Part shown: positions 18,906-27,495 of the stretch, one piece after another
Numbering within the stretch: the first letter of the stretch is position 1
Layout: each line of letters starts with the position of its first letter
Assembly: GCA_002409595.1 (NCBI GenBank)
Contig: DHNQ01000019.1
Span: 62,001-126,000, forward strand
Direction: 5' to 3'
DNA: 64,000 bases
Origin: Dysgonomonas sp. UBA5412
GTDB taxonomy: Bacteria > Bacteroidota > Bacteroidia > Bacteroidales > Dysgonomonadaceae
Position numbers and translations under genes: made by a program
The notes under the pieces: generated by a model
Database searches by the model: none
Told to the model about the DNA's origin: nothing
Seen by the model: the letters and a program-made list of their open reading frames with translations, nothing else

Positions 18906-19553
18906 ATGAAAAATAACTTCTTTGATAGGTTTAAGCCTAAAGAAAACAAGTTCTTCCCTCTTATGAGCGAAATGGCTCAGGTAATTCTAGCCGCATCAGA
19001 CCTTATTGTTGAATGTGTACAAGTAACCACACATGCAGAAGCTGTAGAATACTACAAATTAATTAAAGAACAGGAACACAAAGGGGACGATATTCAGAAT
19101 CAAATTTTTGAAGAATTAAACGTTACATTCATTACTCCTTTCGACCGTGAAGACATCAATCACCTTTCGTCTACAATGGATGATGTCACAGACTTGATCA
19201 ATAGTTGTGCTAAACGCATAATGCTATATAGTCCGAAAACTATGCCCGAGGCAGCTACCAGATTAGCCACATTTGTACATGAATCGGCAGGTTTTTTAGT
19301 ACAAGCTATTGATGAACTTGGAGCCTTAAAGAAGAGTACAACAAAAATAAAAGAATATTGTGTACAATTAGGAGTTATAGAAGAAAAGGCAGACGATGTT
19401 TATGAGCATTTCCTTATTGACTTGTTCGAAAATGAAACTAATGCCATTGAAGTTATAAAACTAAAAGACATTCTTCATGAATTGGAGCGTGCCACTGACG
19501 CCGCGGAAACCGTAGGTAAAATTATAAAAACAATGATCGTTAAGTATTCGTAA
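18906..19553 (+). CDS. DUF47 (PhoU-like) phosphate transport regulator
   Basis: A 215 aa all-helical cytoplasmic protein. The DUF47 signature runs through EQEHKGDDIQNQIFEEL, ITPFDREDINHLSSTMDDV and EKADDVYEHFLIDLF, carrying the paired acidic metal-binding motifs of PhoU-fold proteins. These proteins are encoded next to PiT transporters and control them. The PiT gene follows 13 bp later, making a two-gene unit with a good promoter upstream. Confidence 0.92.
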   Translation: MKNNFFDRFKPKENKFFPLMSEMAQVILAASDLIVECVQVTTHAEAVEYYKLIKEQEHKGDDIQNQIFEELNVTFITPFDREDINHLSSTMDDVTDLINSCAKRIMLYSPKTMPEAATRLATFVHESAGFLVQAIDELGALKKSTTKIKEYCVQLGVIEEKADDVYEHFLIDLFENETNAIEVIKLKDILHELERATDAAETVGKIIKTMIVKYS

Positions 19554-19566
19554 TCTAAAGACTAAA

Positions 19567-20604
19567 ATGACATTACTGATAATAATTATTGTCTTAGCTA
19601 TAATATTCGATTTTATCAACGGATTTCATGATGCAGCTAACTCTATTGCAACCGTTGTATCTACAAAAGTACTCACACCCACACAAGCTGTTATTTGGGC
19701 TGCATTCTTTAACTTTGTTGCTTACTTCATCGCAAAATTCATAATAGGAGGCTTCGGTATAGCCGACACTGTTTCTAAAACGGTAGATATGAGCTTCATA
19801 CCAAACCCTTCTCTTGTTATCATAGCCGGATTGGTAGCAGCCATTGTATGGAACCTCATCACATGGTGGTTAGGCATACCATCATCATCGTCACATACTC
19901 TTATCGGTGGATTTGCAGGTGCAGGTATTGCCAGTGCAGGATTTCAGGCAGTACATGCCGGTGTGATTGGGGTCATAGCGTTGTTTATTGTTGTAGCTCC
20001 ACTAATCGGTATGGTGGGAGGTAATATAATAACTCTTATCACACTACATTTAGTAAAAAAGATTAAACCCGGAAAAGCTGACCGCTGGTTCAAAAATCTA
20101 CAATTGATATCATCTGCCATGTTGAGCATTGGGCATGGGCTCAATGACTCTCAAAAGGTGATGGGTATTATTGCTGCGGCATTAATTGCTTTTACTCAAT
20201 CTAACCCGGATGTTCACCCTTGGCTTCAAATGAATTCTATGGCCGATATGCACGATTGGGTTCCAATCGCATGTTTTACAGCCATTGCATTCGGTACTGT
20301 ATGCGGAGGATGGAAGATTATGAAAACCATGGGTAACCGTATCACAAAAATTACTCCCATCGAAGGTTTCTGTGCTCAGACTGCGGGTTCCTTAACTCTA
20401 TTTATTACAGAGATTCTGCATGTTCCGGTAAGTACTACTCATGTTATCACCGGTAGTATTATTGGTGTTGGGTCTGTAAAACGTCTTTCCGCAGTACGCT
20501 GGGGAGTTACTAAAGACTTATTGATTGCATGGATACTTACTATTCCAGTAAGTGCTGTAATGGCAATGCTTTGTTATTCAGCTTTAGGTTTAATAATAAA
20601 ATAG
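19567..20604 (+). CDS. pit: PiT family inorganic phosphate transporter
   Basis: A 345 aa inner-membrane symporter with about ten hydrophobic helices. The internally duplicated PiT signature is present: INGFHDAANSIATVVSTKVL near the N-terminus and a matching GLNDSQKVMGI motif in the second half, plus GIPSSSSHTLIGG and HVPVSTTHVITGS. It imports phosphate (as metal phosphate) using the proton or sodium gradient and is likely modulated by the DUF47 protein upstream. Confidence 0.94.
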   Translation: MTLLIIIIVLAIIFDFINGFHDAANSIATVVSTKVLTPTQAVIWAAFFNFVAYFIAKFIIGGFGIADTVSKTVDMSFIPNPSLVIIAGLVAAIVWNLITWWLGIPSSSSHTLIGGFAGAGIASAGFQAVHAGVIGVIALFIVVAPLIGMVGGNIITLITLHLVKKIKPGKADRWFKNLQLISSAMLSIGHGLNDSQKVMGIIAAALIAFTQSNPDVHPWLQMNSMADMHDWVPIACFTAIAFGTVCGGWKIMKTMGNRITKITPIEGFCAQTAGSLTLFITEILHVPVSTTHVITGSIIGVGSVKRLSAVRWGVTKDLLIAWILTIPVSAVMAMLCYSALGLIIK

Positions 20605-20627
20605 AAATTAAATATAACTCTTATATA

Positions 20628-20668
20628 TAAAGGTGAGGTTTATTAAAATCTCACCTTTATGTTTTATA
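20628..20668 (+). terminator. Terminator of the PiT operon
   Basis: A TAAAGGTGAG/CTCACCTTTA stem (20628-20637 with 20650-20659) with a 12-nt loop is followed by TGTTTT, 23 bp after the PiT stop. Confidence 0.85.
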
Positions 20669-20709
20669 ATATTTTTGGCATTAAAATTGCATTATATATT
20701 GAAAAGCAA

Positions 20710-20789
20710 TATCTTTGCACCGCTTTTTAAGCAATTCATGTTTAACTAATTAATGATACTGATCAGGACTGGCGCCAGATCGATTTTGA
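20710..20789 (+). promoter_or_regulatory. rpsA promoter and leader
   Basis: TATCTTTG at 20710-20717 is a perfect -7 box with TTG at 20687-20689 upstream. The roughly 65-nt leader contains a perfect 10-bp palindrome, CTGGCGCCAG (20769-20778), ending 11 bp before the rpsA ATG. Such a GC-rich hairpin next to the start is unusual in this AT-rich sequence and may control S1 translation. Confidence 0.55.
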
Positions 20790-22592
20790 ATGATTGATAA
20801 TTTAAAAAATGTACAACCGGTTGCAGACTTTGATTGGGATGCGTATGAACTGGGTGACTCTTTCACCGGAAAGAGTAAAGAAGAATTGGTAGAAACCTAT
20901 GACCAATCGTTGAACAAAGTAAACGATAAAGAAGTGGTGATGGGAAAAGTAACTGCTATGAACAAACGCGAAGTTGTTGTTAATATCGGTTACAAATCAG
21001 ATGGTATTGTATCAATGAACGAATTCCGTTACAATCCAGATCTGAAAATTGGTGACGAAGTAGAGGTATACATCGAAAGCCAAGAAGACAAGAAAGGCCA
21101 ACTTATCCTTTCTCACAAGAAAGCTCGTGCTACTCGTTCTTGGGATCGTGTTAACGAAGCTCTTGAAAAAGATGAAATCATCAAAGGTTACATCAAATGT
21201 CGTACTAAGGGCGGTATGATCGTTGACGTATTCGGTATCGAAGCGTTCTTACCAGGATCTCAAATCGACGTGAAACCTATCCGTGATTACGATGTATTTG
21301 TAGGAAAAACAATGGAGTTCAAGGTAGTGAAAATCAACCACGAATTTAAAAACGTTGTTGTATCTCACAAAGCTCTTATCGAAGCTGAACTTGAACAACA
21401 GAAGAAAGATATTATCTCGAAACTTGAAAAAGGTCAGGTACTTGAAGGTACTGTTAAAAACATTACTTCATACGGAGTATTTATCGACCTTGGTGGCGTA
21501 GACGGACTTATCCACATCACAGACCTTTCTTGGGGACGTGTTCAACATCCTGAAGAAGTGGTTAAATTGGATGAAAAAATCAACGTTGTTATCCTTGACT
21601 TCGATGATGACAAAAAACGTATTGCTCTTGGATTGAAACAATTGACTCCTCATCCATGGGATGCTCTTAGCGCAGAACTTAAGGTTGGCGATAAGGTGAA
21701 AGGTAAGGTTGTTGTTATGGCTGACTATGGTGCATTTATCGAAATTGCTCCGGGTGTAGAAGGCTTGATCCACGTTTCGGAAATGAGCTGGGCTCAACAT
21801 CTACGCAGCGCACAAGACTTTATGAAAGTTGGTGACGAAGTAGAGGCTGTTGTTTTGACTCTTGATCGCGACGAGCGCAAAATGTCTCTTGGTATCAAAC
21901 AATTGAAACCAGATCCATGGGGTAATATTGAAGAAAAATATCCTGTTGGAAGCAAGCATACTGCTAAGGTTCGTAACTTTACTAACTTCGGTGTATTTGC
22001 TGAAATAGAAGAAGGTGTTGATGGCTTAATCCACATTTCAGACCTTTCTTGGACTAAGAAAATCAAACATCCTAGCGAAATCACTCAAATAGGTGCAGAC
22101 ATCGATGTTCAGGTTCTTGAAATAGACAAAGATAATCGTCGTTTGAGCTTAGGTCACAAACAACTTGAAGAAAATCCTTGGGATGTATTCGAAACTATTT
22201 TCACAGTAGGTTCTGTACACGAAGGAACAGTAGTTGAGATGGTTGACAAAGGTGCTGTAATCTCTTTACCTTACGGTGTTGAAGGTTTTGCAACTCCTAA
22301 ACATTTAGTGAAAGAAGACGGTTCTCAAGCTAAGGTTGACGAAAAATTAGATTTCAAAGTAATCGAATTCAATAAAGACTCTAAGAGAATCATTGTTTCT
22401 CACAGTCGTACATTTGAAGACGAAAAACCTGAGGCTAAAGAAGCTGCAGCTGAGAGAAAAGCAAAAAAATCTGCTAAGAAAGAAAAAGAAGACACTATTG
22501 TTCAATCTTCAAATGTAGAAAAAACTACTTTAGGAGATATTGAAGAACTAGCGGCTTTGAAAGAAAAACTTTCCGGTGGCGATGCTAAATAA
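20790..22592 (+). CDS. rpsA: 30S ribosomal protein S1
   Basis: A 600 aa protein with six S1 (OB-fold) domains at about 45-115, 130-195, 210-280, 297-367, 384-455 and 470-540. Repeated cores such as YGVFIDLGGVDGLIHITDLSW and NFGVFAEIEEGVDGLIHISD are obvious, and the last two domains are more diverged. The C-terminal tail is lysine/glutamate rich. S1 holds mRNA on the 30S subunit, which matters in Bacteroidota because they rarely use Shine-Dalgarno pairing. It is flanked by its own promoter and terminator. Confidence 0.96.
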   Translation: MIDNLKNVQPVADFDWDAYELGDSFTGKSKEELVETYDQSLNKVNDKEVVMGKVTAMNKREVVVNIGYKSDGIVSMNEFRYNPDLKIGDEVEVYIESQEDKKGQLILSHKKARATRSWDRVNEALEKDEIIKGYIKCRTKGGMIVDVFGIEAFLPGSQIDVKPIRDYDVFVGKTMEFKVVKINHEFKNVVVSHKALIEAELEQQKKDIISKLEKGQVLEGTVKNITSYGVFIDLGGVDGLIHITDLSWGRVQHPEEVVKLDEKINVVILDFDDDKKRIALGLKQLTPHPWDALSAELKVGDKVKGKVVVMADYGAFIEIAPGVEGLIHVSEMSWAQHLRSAQDFMKVGDEVEAVVLTLDRDERKMSLGIKQLKPDPWGNIEEKYPVGSKHTAKVRNFTNFGVFAEIEEGVDGLIHISDLSWTKKIKHPSEITQIGADIDVQVLEIDKDNRRLSLGHKQLEENPWDVFETIFTVGSVHEGTVVEMVDKGAVISLPYGVEGFATPKHLVKEDGSQAKVDEKLDFKVIEFNKDSKRIIVSHSRTFEDEKPEAKEAAAERKAKKSAKKEKEDTIVQSSNVEKTTLGDIEELAALKEKLSGGDAK

Positions 22593-22615
22593 GAATTAGA
22601 ATCTTATTAATATAG

Positions 22616-22648
22616 AAAGAGGTAACTGATTCAGTTACCTCTTTTTTT
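22616..22648 (+). terminator. Terminator of rpsA
   Basis: An AAAGAGGTAACTGA stem pairs with TCAGTTACCTCTTT and runs straight into a T-run; it begins 24 bp after the rpsA stop. Confidence 0.92.
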
Positions 22649-22695
22649 GTCTATATAGCATCATAAGTTATTTCAATAGAATGGCCAATATCAAT

Positions 22696-23070
22696 TTATT
22701 TCTTAAAGACTAAGTATACTGCCGCTATAAGAAAGATGAAAGCCAAAAGATGATTCCATTTCAAAGCCTCTGTTTTGAATGCTAATGTGCTAAACAGGAC
22801 AAAAACGATTAAAGTTATCACCTCTTGTATTATCTTGAGTTGCATTAAAGAGAACGGACCTCCATTGCCTTCAAAGCCCAGTCTATTAGCCGGAACCTGA
22901 AAACAATATTCAAAAAAAGCAATACACCAACTGATAAAGATAACTCCTATAAGAGGGAGTGCCGCAAACCAAGAATATTCTTTTAGTTTCAGATGACCAT
23001 ACCAAGCAAAGGTCATAAAAACATTAGATACAACAAGGAGCAAGATAGTGTATAAACCGGTCAAATTCAT
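22696..23070 (-). CDS. DMT/DUF486 family small membrane protein
   Basis: A 124 aa integral membrane protein with four hydrophobic helices (about 5-25, 33-53, 78-98, 103-122). The motifs SNVFMTFAWYGHLK, WCIAFFEYCFQVPANRLG and FSLMQLKIIQEVITL define the DUF486 family, distantly related to EamA/DMT transporters. Function is unknown. It is a single gene facing rpsA. Confidence 0.87.
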   Translation of the reverse strand: MNLTGLYTILLLVVSNVFMTFAWYGHLKLKEYSWFAALPLIGVIFISWCIAFFEYCFQVPANRLGFEGNGGPFSLMQLKIIQEVITLIVFVLFSTLAFKTEALKWNHLLAFIFLIAAVYLVFKK

Positions 23071-23193
23071 ATGGATATATAATATTAGTATTATTAAAAT
23101 TCACAGCGCAAATGTAAAGCATTTTTTCATAGTCTCACCATCTTAAAATTTAAATTATTATCTTTGATTTTAGTAATTTAATAGCTTAAGTTT

Positions 23194-24651
23194 ATGAAAT
23201 TGTTCATTACATATATATTGTTTTTTATTGGTAGCATATCAAGTGTTTTTGCCCAAAATTTGGCTGAAGCAAAGGAATTATATCTTAATGGAGATTATAT
23301 ACATGCCTTACCGATCTTTGAAGCTGAACATGCAGCTAAACCAACTGATGCAAATCTCAATCAGTGGTATGGAGCTTCTTTGTTTGAGACGGGAGGCGAT
23401 TTAAAAAAAGCTGAAGAATGTTTACTCATAGCTTCAAAGAAAAATATACCGGAATCTTTCTTTTATTTGGGGCAAATTTACACCCAAAAATATCGTTTCA
23501 CTGAGGCATCTGAAGCTTTTGACAAATATGAGTCTTTATTAAAAAAGACATCTCAACGAACTAAAGAGCAGAAGGCTAAATATGAAGCTAATGCAGAACG
23601 ACTGGCTGAGAAGATGAAACAATTGTCGCGTCTCCGCAGAATGGTTTCCAACACAGAGGATATACAGATAATAGATAGTTTGGTGGTAGATAAAGCGGAC
23701 TTTTTATCGGCTTACAAGTTGAGTAAAAGTTCGGGACATCTCAAATATTTTAATCAGGTATTTTCGGTACACAAGGATGTAAAATCAACTGTTTATTTTA
23801 ATGAGAAGGAAACAAAGATATATTATGCTCAACCGAATAAAGTGGGAGCATATACGCTTTTCTCTATGGAGAAACTGTTGGATGAATTTGGAAATGAGAA
23901 ACAGCTTTCTGCAATAAATTTCAATCTTACGGGCGACTTGAATTTCCCATATATGATGGCTGACGGAGTCACTATCTATTTTGCAGCAAAGGATGTAGAG
24001 TCTCTTGGCGGGTACGATTTGTTTGTTTCCCGATATAATCTTAATAATGATACTTATCTTAGCCCTGAAAGATTGAATATGCCATTCAATTCTATTTACA
24101 ATGATTATATGATGGTAGTTGACGAAGAAAAAGGCGTGGGCTGGTTTGCATCCGACAGATTTCAACCTGAAGAGAAAGTATGTATATATACTTTTATACC
24201 TAATAAGGTAGTCAAAATCATTCAGAGTGATGATGAAGTATATATGGCAGATAGAGCTAATATAGCGTCAATTAAACAATCGTGGGTTACCGGACAGAGT
24301 TATGCCCAACTTATCAGCCTTGCTAAAAAGGCTCCAAAGGAAGAGGTTAAACAGATTCGTGATTTTACATTTGTCATTGATGACAATCGCACATATTATA
24401 TGCTGTCGGATTTTCAGAATAAGGCTGCCGGAGATATGTTTTATAAAGTAATGGGTTTAAAGAATGAAGAGAAGTCATTATCAGACAGATTAGATCATCT
24501 TCGCATCGAATATAGTAAGTCTTCTGCTGATGCTAAACGATCTATGACAGCTGAGATTCTTGAATTGGAAAGAAAACTGGAACAGTTGCAGAATGAGATT
24601 CCATCTTTAGAGATACAAGCTCGAAATATGGAGATACAAAGCAGACATTAA
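23194..24651 (+). CDS. Secreted TPR and PD40 beta-propeller protein
   Basis: A 485 aa exported protein with a signal peptide (about 1-20, ending VFAQ). Residues 22-140 carry tetratricopeptide-type helices (LYLNGDYIHALPIFEAEH, SFFYLGQIYTQKYRFTEA). Residues about 195-330 contain WD40-like PD40 blades (YFAAKDVESLGGYDLFVSRYN). The C-terminal 70 residues are a coiled coil (LRIEYSKSS...LELERKLEQLQNEI). In Bacteroidota such proteins are envelope scaffolds, often OmpA-linked; here no peptidoglycan-binding domain is present. Specific function unknown. Confidence 0.75.
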   Translation: MKLFITYILFFIGSISSVFAQNLAEAKELYLNGDYIHALPIFEAEHAAKPTDANLNQWYGASLFETGGDLKKAEECLLIASKKNIPESFFYLGQIYTQKYRFTEASEAFDKYESLLKKTSQRTKEQKAKYEANAERLAEKMKQLSRLRRMVSNTEDIQIIDSLVVDKADFLSAYKLSKSSGHLKYFNQVFSVHKDVKSTVYFNEKETKIYYAQPNKVGAYTLFSMEKLLDEFGNEKQLSAINFNLTGDLNFPYMMADGVTIYFAAKDVESLGGYDLFVSRYNLNNDTYLSPERLNMPFNSIYNDYMMVVDEEKGVGWFASDRFQPEEKVCIYTFIPNKVVKIIQSDDEVYMADRANIASIKQSWVTGQSYAQLISLAKKAPKEEVKQIRDFTFVIDDNRTYYMLSDFQNKAAGDMFYKVMGLKNEEKSLSDRLDHLRIEYSKSSADAKRSMTAEILELERKLEQLQNEIPSLEIQARNMEIQSRH

Positions 24652-24656
24652 AAAAA

Positions 24657-24690
24657 AAGGATGGGTTTTTGAGAACCCATCCTTATTTCT
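24657..24690. terminator. Terminator between convergent genes
   Basis: An AAGGATGGGTT/AACCCATCCTT stem with a 6-nt loop is flanked by an A-run and a T-rich run, serving the TPR gene and possibly the minus-strand YtxH-like gene. Confidence 0.88.
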
Positions 24691-24697
24691 TAAATTC

Positions 24698-24937
24698 TTA
24701 TTTATCTAGTCCGGCAAGTTTTTCTTTGCCATTTTGCACTTCTTGACTGATACGATCTTTTAAATATTCTGCCTGATTTTTACCTGTATCAACAGCATTT
24801 TTAAAGTCTTTTTTTGCTTTCAAAGCTAAACGGTTTGCATCTTCGCACAGACCATCAAATTTACCTTGTTCATACAATTTATACAAAGCATAGCTTACTC
24901 CAATGCCAACAGCAGCACCAATTAATAATTTTTTCAT
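24698..24937 (-). CDS. YtxH-like small membrane-anchored protein
   Basis: A 79 aa protein with an N-terminal glycine-containing membrane segment (LLIGAAVGIGVSYALYKLY) and a charged amphipathic tail with LKAKKDFKNAVDTG and AEYLKDRISQEVQNGKEKL, as in YtxH/general-stress-type proteins. It follows the GlsB/YeaQ gene by 30 bp on the same strand, which supports a joint envelope-stress role. The assignment rests on general features only. Confidence 0.65.
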   Translation of the reverse strand: MKKLLIGAAVGIGVSYALYKLYEQGKFDGLCEDANRLALKAKKDFKNAVDTGKNQAEYLKDRISQEVQNGKEKLAGLDK

Positions 24938-24967
24938 ATTCTTTTCTTTTTTAATTTATAAATAAGA

Positions 24968-25213
24968 TTATTCTTTTTTCTTAAATAGGGAGATTATCCA
25001 AAGTAAAACGATTGCTCCGACAGTCGACATAACTAAATTTCCGATAATGGAGTTGACTCCAATGCCGAGAAGAGTGAAAATCCAACCTCCTAAAAGACCT
25101 CCCACTATACCGACTATTAGATTTATAATGAGACCGAAGCCTCTCCCTTTCATTATTTTACCGGCTATGAATCCGGCAGCAATACCAATTATAATAGACC
25201 AAATGAATCCCAT
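24968..25213 (-). CDS. GlsB/YeaQ/YmgE family stress-response membrane protein
   Basis: An 81 aa protein with three hydrophobic, glycine-rich helices: MGFIWSIIIGIAAGFIAGKI, NLIVGIVGGLLGGWIFTLLG and a C-terminal VMSTVGAIVLLWIISLF, ending in KKKE. This is the standard transglycosylase-associated/YeaQ pattern. Function is not established beyond its link to stress. It is the first gene of a pair with the YtxH-like gene. Confidence 0.88.
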   Translation of the reverse strand: MGFIWSIIIGIAAGFIAGKIMKGRGFGLIINLIVGIVGGLLGGWIFTLLGIGVNSIIGNLVMSTVGAIVLLWIISLFKKKE

Positions 25214-25320
25214 AATAAATATTTTTACGATTTATAATAAGTGAAATTAACAATTAATTCTTTTCATTTCATTATAAATATAACATATTCTAAATAAGGA
25301 ATGTTCTATATAAAACAAAT

Positions 25321-25353
25321 AAAGCGACAGAAAATTAATATACCTGTCGCTTT
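25321..25353 (-). terminator. Terminator of the winged-helix regulator operon
   Basis: A 10-bp perfect stem, AAAGCGACAG with CTGTCGCTTT (25321-25330 with 25344-25353), is followed on the minus strand by TTTATTTGTTTT. It starts 13 bp after the regulator's stop codon. Confidence 0.85.
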
Positions 25354-25365
25354 ACGTATCTAAGT

Positions 25366-25650
25366 TTATTTCTTTATATAATCTTGTAAAACCTTCACAT
25401 AGGCATCGAAGGCATCAATACCAACCGGTGTTATCTTACATACAGTGCGAGGTTTCTTCCCATCAATAAATTTTCGGACTTGTATATAGCCTGCTTCGTT
25501 CAGCTTGTCAATCTGTACACTTAGATTCCCTGCCGTCGCGCCCGTTTTCTCTTTTATAAAAACAAAGTCTGCCTCCTCCACTGAAAGAAGCAATGAAATT
25601 ATAGCTAAGCGAAGTTGCGAATGCAATAATGGATCTAAGTTCTTAAACAT
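25366..25650 (-). CDS. Winged-helix transcriptional regulator
   Basis: A 94 aa protein containing one winged helix: LRLAIISLLLSVEEADFVFIKEKTG, recognition helix region AGNLSVQIDKLNEAGYI, and wing VRKFIDGKKPRTVCKITPVG. It resembles the stand-alone HTH_27/ArsR-MarR-like regulators of Bacteroidota. No metal-binding cysteine pair is visible. Its start overlaps the end of the upstream membrane-protein gene by 8 bp, so the two are translationally coupled and the membrane protein may sense a signal or be the regulated product. Confidence 0.82.
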   Translation of the reverse strand: MFKNLDPLLHSQLRLAIISLLLSVEEADFVFIKEKTGATAGNLSVQIDKLNEAGYIQVRKFIDGKKPRTVCKITPVGIDAFDAYVKVLQDYIKK

Positions 25651-26278
25651 ACTTTTCTGCTTTATGGTTCAGTATATGTCCGGGAATACAAAATCCCAGT
25701 AGCATACAAATAGCCAATATTATAAATTGTATATCTCCACGTTGAAACAAGATCAGAGATATAATACTTATACAACTTCCGAGCCAGAATACAGCCGAAG
25801 CATAGAAAAACAATTTGAACTTCAACACTGATGCGGATGCAAATTGTGCTAAACCTAACAATAATAATATTACGGGAGTGATGAGCAATGCAGCTGAACT
25901 CGCTTTAAAATAGATGATATATATATTCAATACCAAAATAAACATAAAACACGATATGCAAAAAGCAATCCATATATGATTAACAATCCGGTCGATATGT
26001 GTTTTCACTAAAGCTTTTCGATTTTGTATTCTGATATAAACAAAATAAATAATGGCTACCGGCAAAGTGAGATACCACACTAAATTTGCTTTTGAGAATG
26101 CTATACCGACAGTGGGAAGCCAGTGAAGTAGAACGAAGTCCAATAGCGAGAGAAAAGCTATGAAATATCCCCAAAAGATACTATACATTCCCGCACCTTT
26201 CTTATAATTATTTCTTGCCTGTAAAATCATATTATTAATGATGCTCAGGCTATCTTCTTTTGTAAAACTCTTTTCCAT
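25643..26278 (-). CDS. Integral membrane protein paired with a winged-helix regulator
   Basis: A 211 aa protein if started at MEKSFTKEDSL; an upstream in-frame ATG at 26311 falls inside a hairpin and is unlikely. The N-terminus is hydrophilic (ILQARNNYKKGAGMYSIFWGYF), followed by six hydrophobic helices in pairs and a short tail (GHILNHKAEKYV). No enzymatic motif is seen. The N-terminal pattern is typical of Bacteroidota membrane proteins encoded with a small HTH regulator. Overlap with the downstream regulator shows an operon. Confidence 0.7.
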   Translation of the reverse strand: MEKSFTKEDSLSIINNMILQARNNYKKGAGMYSIFWGYFIAFLSLLDFVLLHWLPTVGIAFSKANLVWYLTLPVAIIYFVYIRIQNRKALVKTHIDRIVNHIWIAFCISCFMFILVLNIYIIYFKASSAALLITPVILLLLGLAQFASASVLKFKLFFYASAVFWLGSCISIISLILFQRGDIQFIILAICMLLGFCIPGHILNHKAEKYV

Positions 26279-26290
26279 AATCAGATTATT

Positions 26291-26330
26291 AAAAACTCGG
26301 ATTGTCCTCAATTATTTGAGGACAATCCGG
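26291..26330 (-). terminator. Terminator of the DUF2141 gene, adjoining the next gene's start
   Basis: A 14-bp perfect stem (26298-26311 with 26316-26329, loop TTAT) is followed on the minus strand by GAGTTTTTAATAA. It ends only about 12 bp before the ATG at 26278, leaving little room for a separate promoter. Confidence 0.82.
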
Positions 26331-26344
26331 TAAAAGTAGCACTT

Positions 26345-26776
26345 TTATTTTATAGCTGAAACAAGGTGTATAGATATATTGGTCTGGCCATCTACCTCAA
26401 ATTTGCATTCTGAAAATAGAGGTGGGCGTTTTACCTTAGCCGGATCAACATTATTGCTGAAACCATACTTTTCGACAGGAATACCATATTCACCCAAATC
26501 AAGTTTTCCATTACTATTTTCATCTTGAAAAATAGCAATTGCATATTCACCTTTTCCCAAATCATTAAAACTCAACGTTTCTGTATTATTCGTTATATCT
26601 ACAATACGCCCCATGTCGGATTTGCTAAGAAACGGAGTTTGAGAATCAAATAACGCAACATACAACTTACCTTTAGCATTTTCTATACCATCCACCTTCA
26701 CGGTTATGCCATTTTGAGCATTTACTGTTGCAGCCGTAAAACCTATTAATAACATCAATAAAAAAATCTTTTTCAT
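26345..26776 (-). CDS. Secreted DUF2141 domain protein
   Basis: A 143 aa protein with a signal peptide (about 1-20, ending VNAQ), so periplasmic or surface-located. The body is one DUF2141 beta-sandwich: GKLYVALFDSQTPFL, LGKGEYAIAIFQDENSNGKLD (an EF-hand-like DxNxNGxLD calcium loop) and GIPVEKYGFSNN. Function unknown. Followed by a strong terminator. Confidence 0.88.
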   Translation of the reverse strand: MKKIFLLMLLIGFTAATVNAQNGITVKVDGIENAKGKLYVALFDSQTPFLSKSDMGRIVDITNNTETLSFNDLGKGEYAIAIFQDENSNGKLDLGEYGIPVEKYGFSNNVDPAKVKRPPLFSECKFEVDGQTNISIHLVSAIK

Positions 26777-26948
26777 AACTATTTGTTTTTATATATAATA
26801 AATTAATCAACTTAAACACACCACAAATATAAACTAGTTTATAATATAAACCTAATTATTTTATGAATTAAATTTATTTTCTTTCAAGAATAATACATAA
26901 TACACTGATAATATATATATTTACAAAACACAATAAATATTTACCTCT

Positions 26949-27173
26949 ATGGATAAGCTAGTGACAATAAAAACATCTGATTTCGAAGCCAATCTGGCTA
27001 TTGCAAAATCATATCTTATTGACAATGGAATAGATTGCGTAATAAATAGTGGATATATATCCATTTCTCAACCCGATAGTGGTTCTGCAATATTACAAGT
27101 GAGAGAAGAAGATTATAATCGGGCAAAAGAACTACTCATCGAGGGAGGGTTTTCAAACAAGGAGGATTTTTAG
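26949..27173 (+). CDS. DUF2007 domain protein (copy 1)
   Basis: A 74 aa protein comprising one DUF2007 (putative signal-transducing) domain: VTIKTSDFEANLAIAKSYLIDNGID, then SAILQVREEDYNRAKELLIEGGF. The family folds like PII and may bind a ligand, but no function is proven. A paralogue begins 23 bp downstream, so this is a tandem duplication. Confidence 0.85.
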   Translation: MDKLVTIKTSDFEANLAIAKSYLIDNGIDCVINSGYISISQPDSGSAILQVREEDYNRAKELLIEGGFSNKEDF

Positions 27174-27196
27174 TACAGACAATAAAATCTATATAC

Positions 27197-27493
27197 ATGA
27201 ATCTAATAACAATCAAGTCATCAGATATATATAATGAGATAGCAATAGCTAAAACTTATCTCGAAGACAACGGTTTATCTTGTTTCTTAAAAGACGAATT
27301 AACAAATCAGATACACCCTTATGCAATAGGAGGAGTTAAACTTCAAGTAAAGGAAGAAGATGTAGAGCAGGCTATATCTTTACTCATAGAAGGAGGGTTT
27401 TCTAAGAAAGAAGATTATGAAATACCAGAGTCTACAATGAAAATAGTGAATATATATGAGAGAATAGTTTCATTCTTTTCAAAAAAGAAATAA
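27197..27493 (+). CDS. DUF2007 domain protein (copy 2)
   Basis: A 98 aa paralogue of the preceding gene, with the same TIKSSDIYNEIAIAKTYLEDNG and KLQVKEEDVEQAISLLIEGGFSKKEDY segments and an extra C-terminal tail of about 25 residues. Both copies end the shared domain with SNKEDF or SKKEDY. It faces the minus-strand ABC export operon, ending 2 bp before it. Confidence 0.85.
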   Translation: MNLITIKSSDIYNEIAIAKTYLEDNGLSCFLKDELTNQIHPYAIGGVKLQVKEEDVEQAISLLIEGGFSKKEDYEIPESTMKIVNIYERIVSFFSKKK

Positions 27494-27495
27494 AC

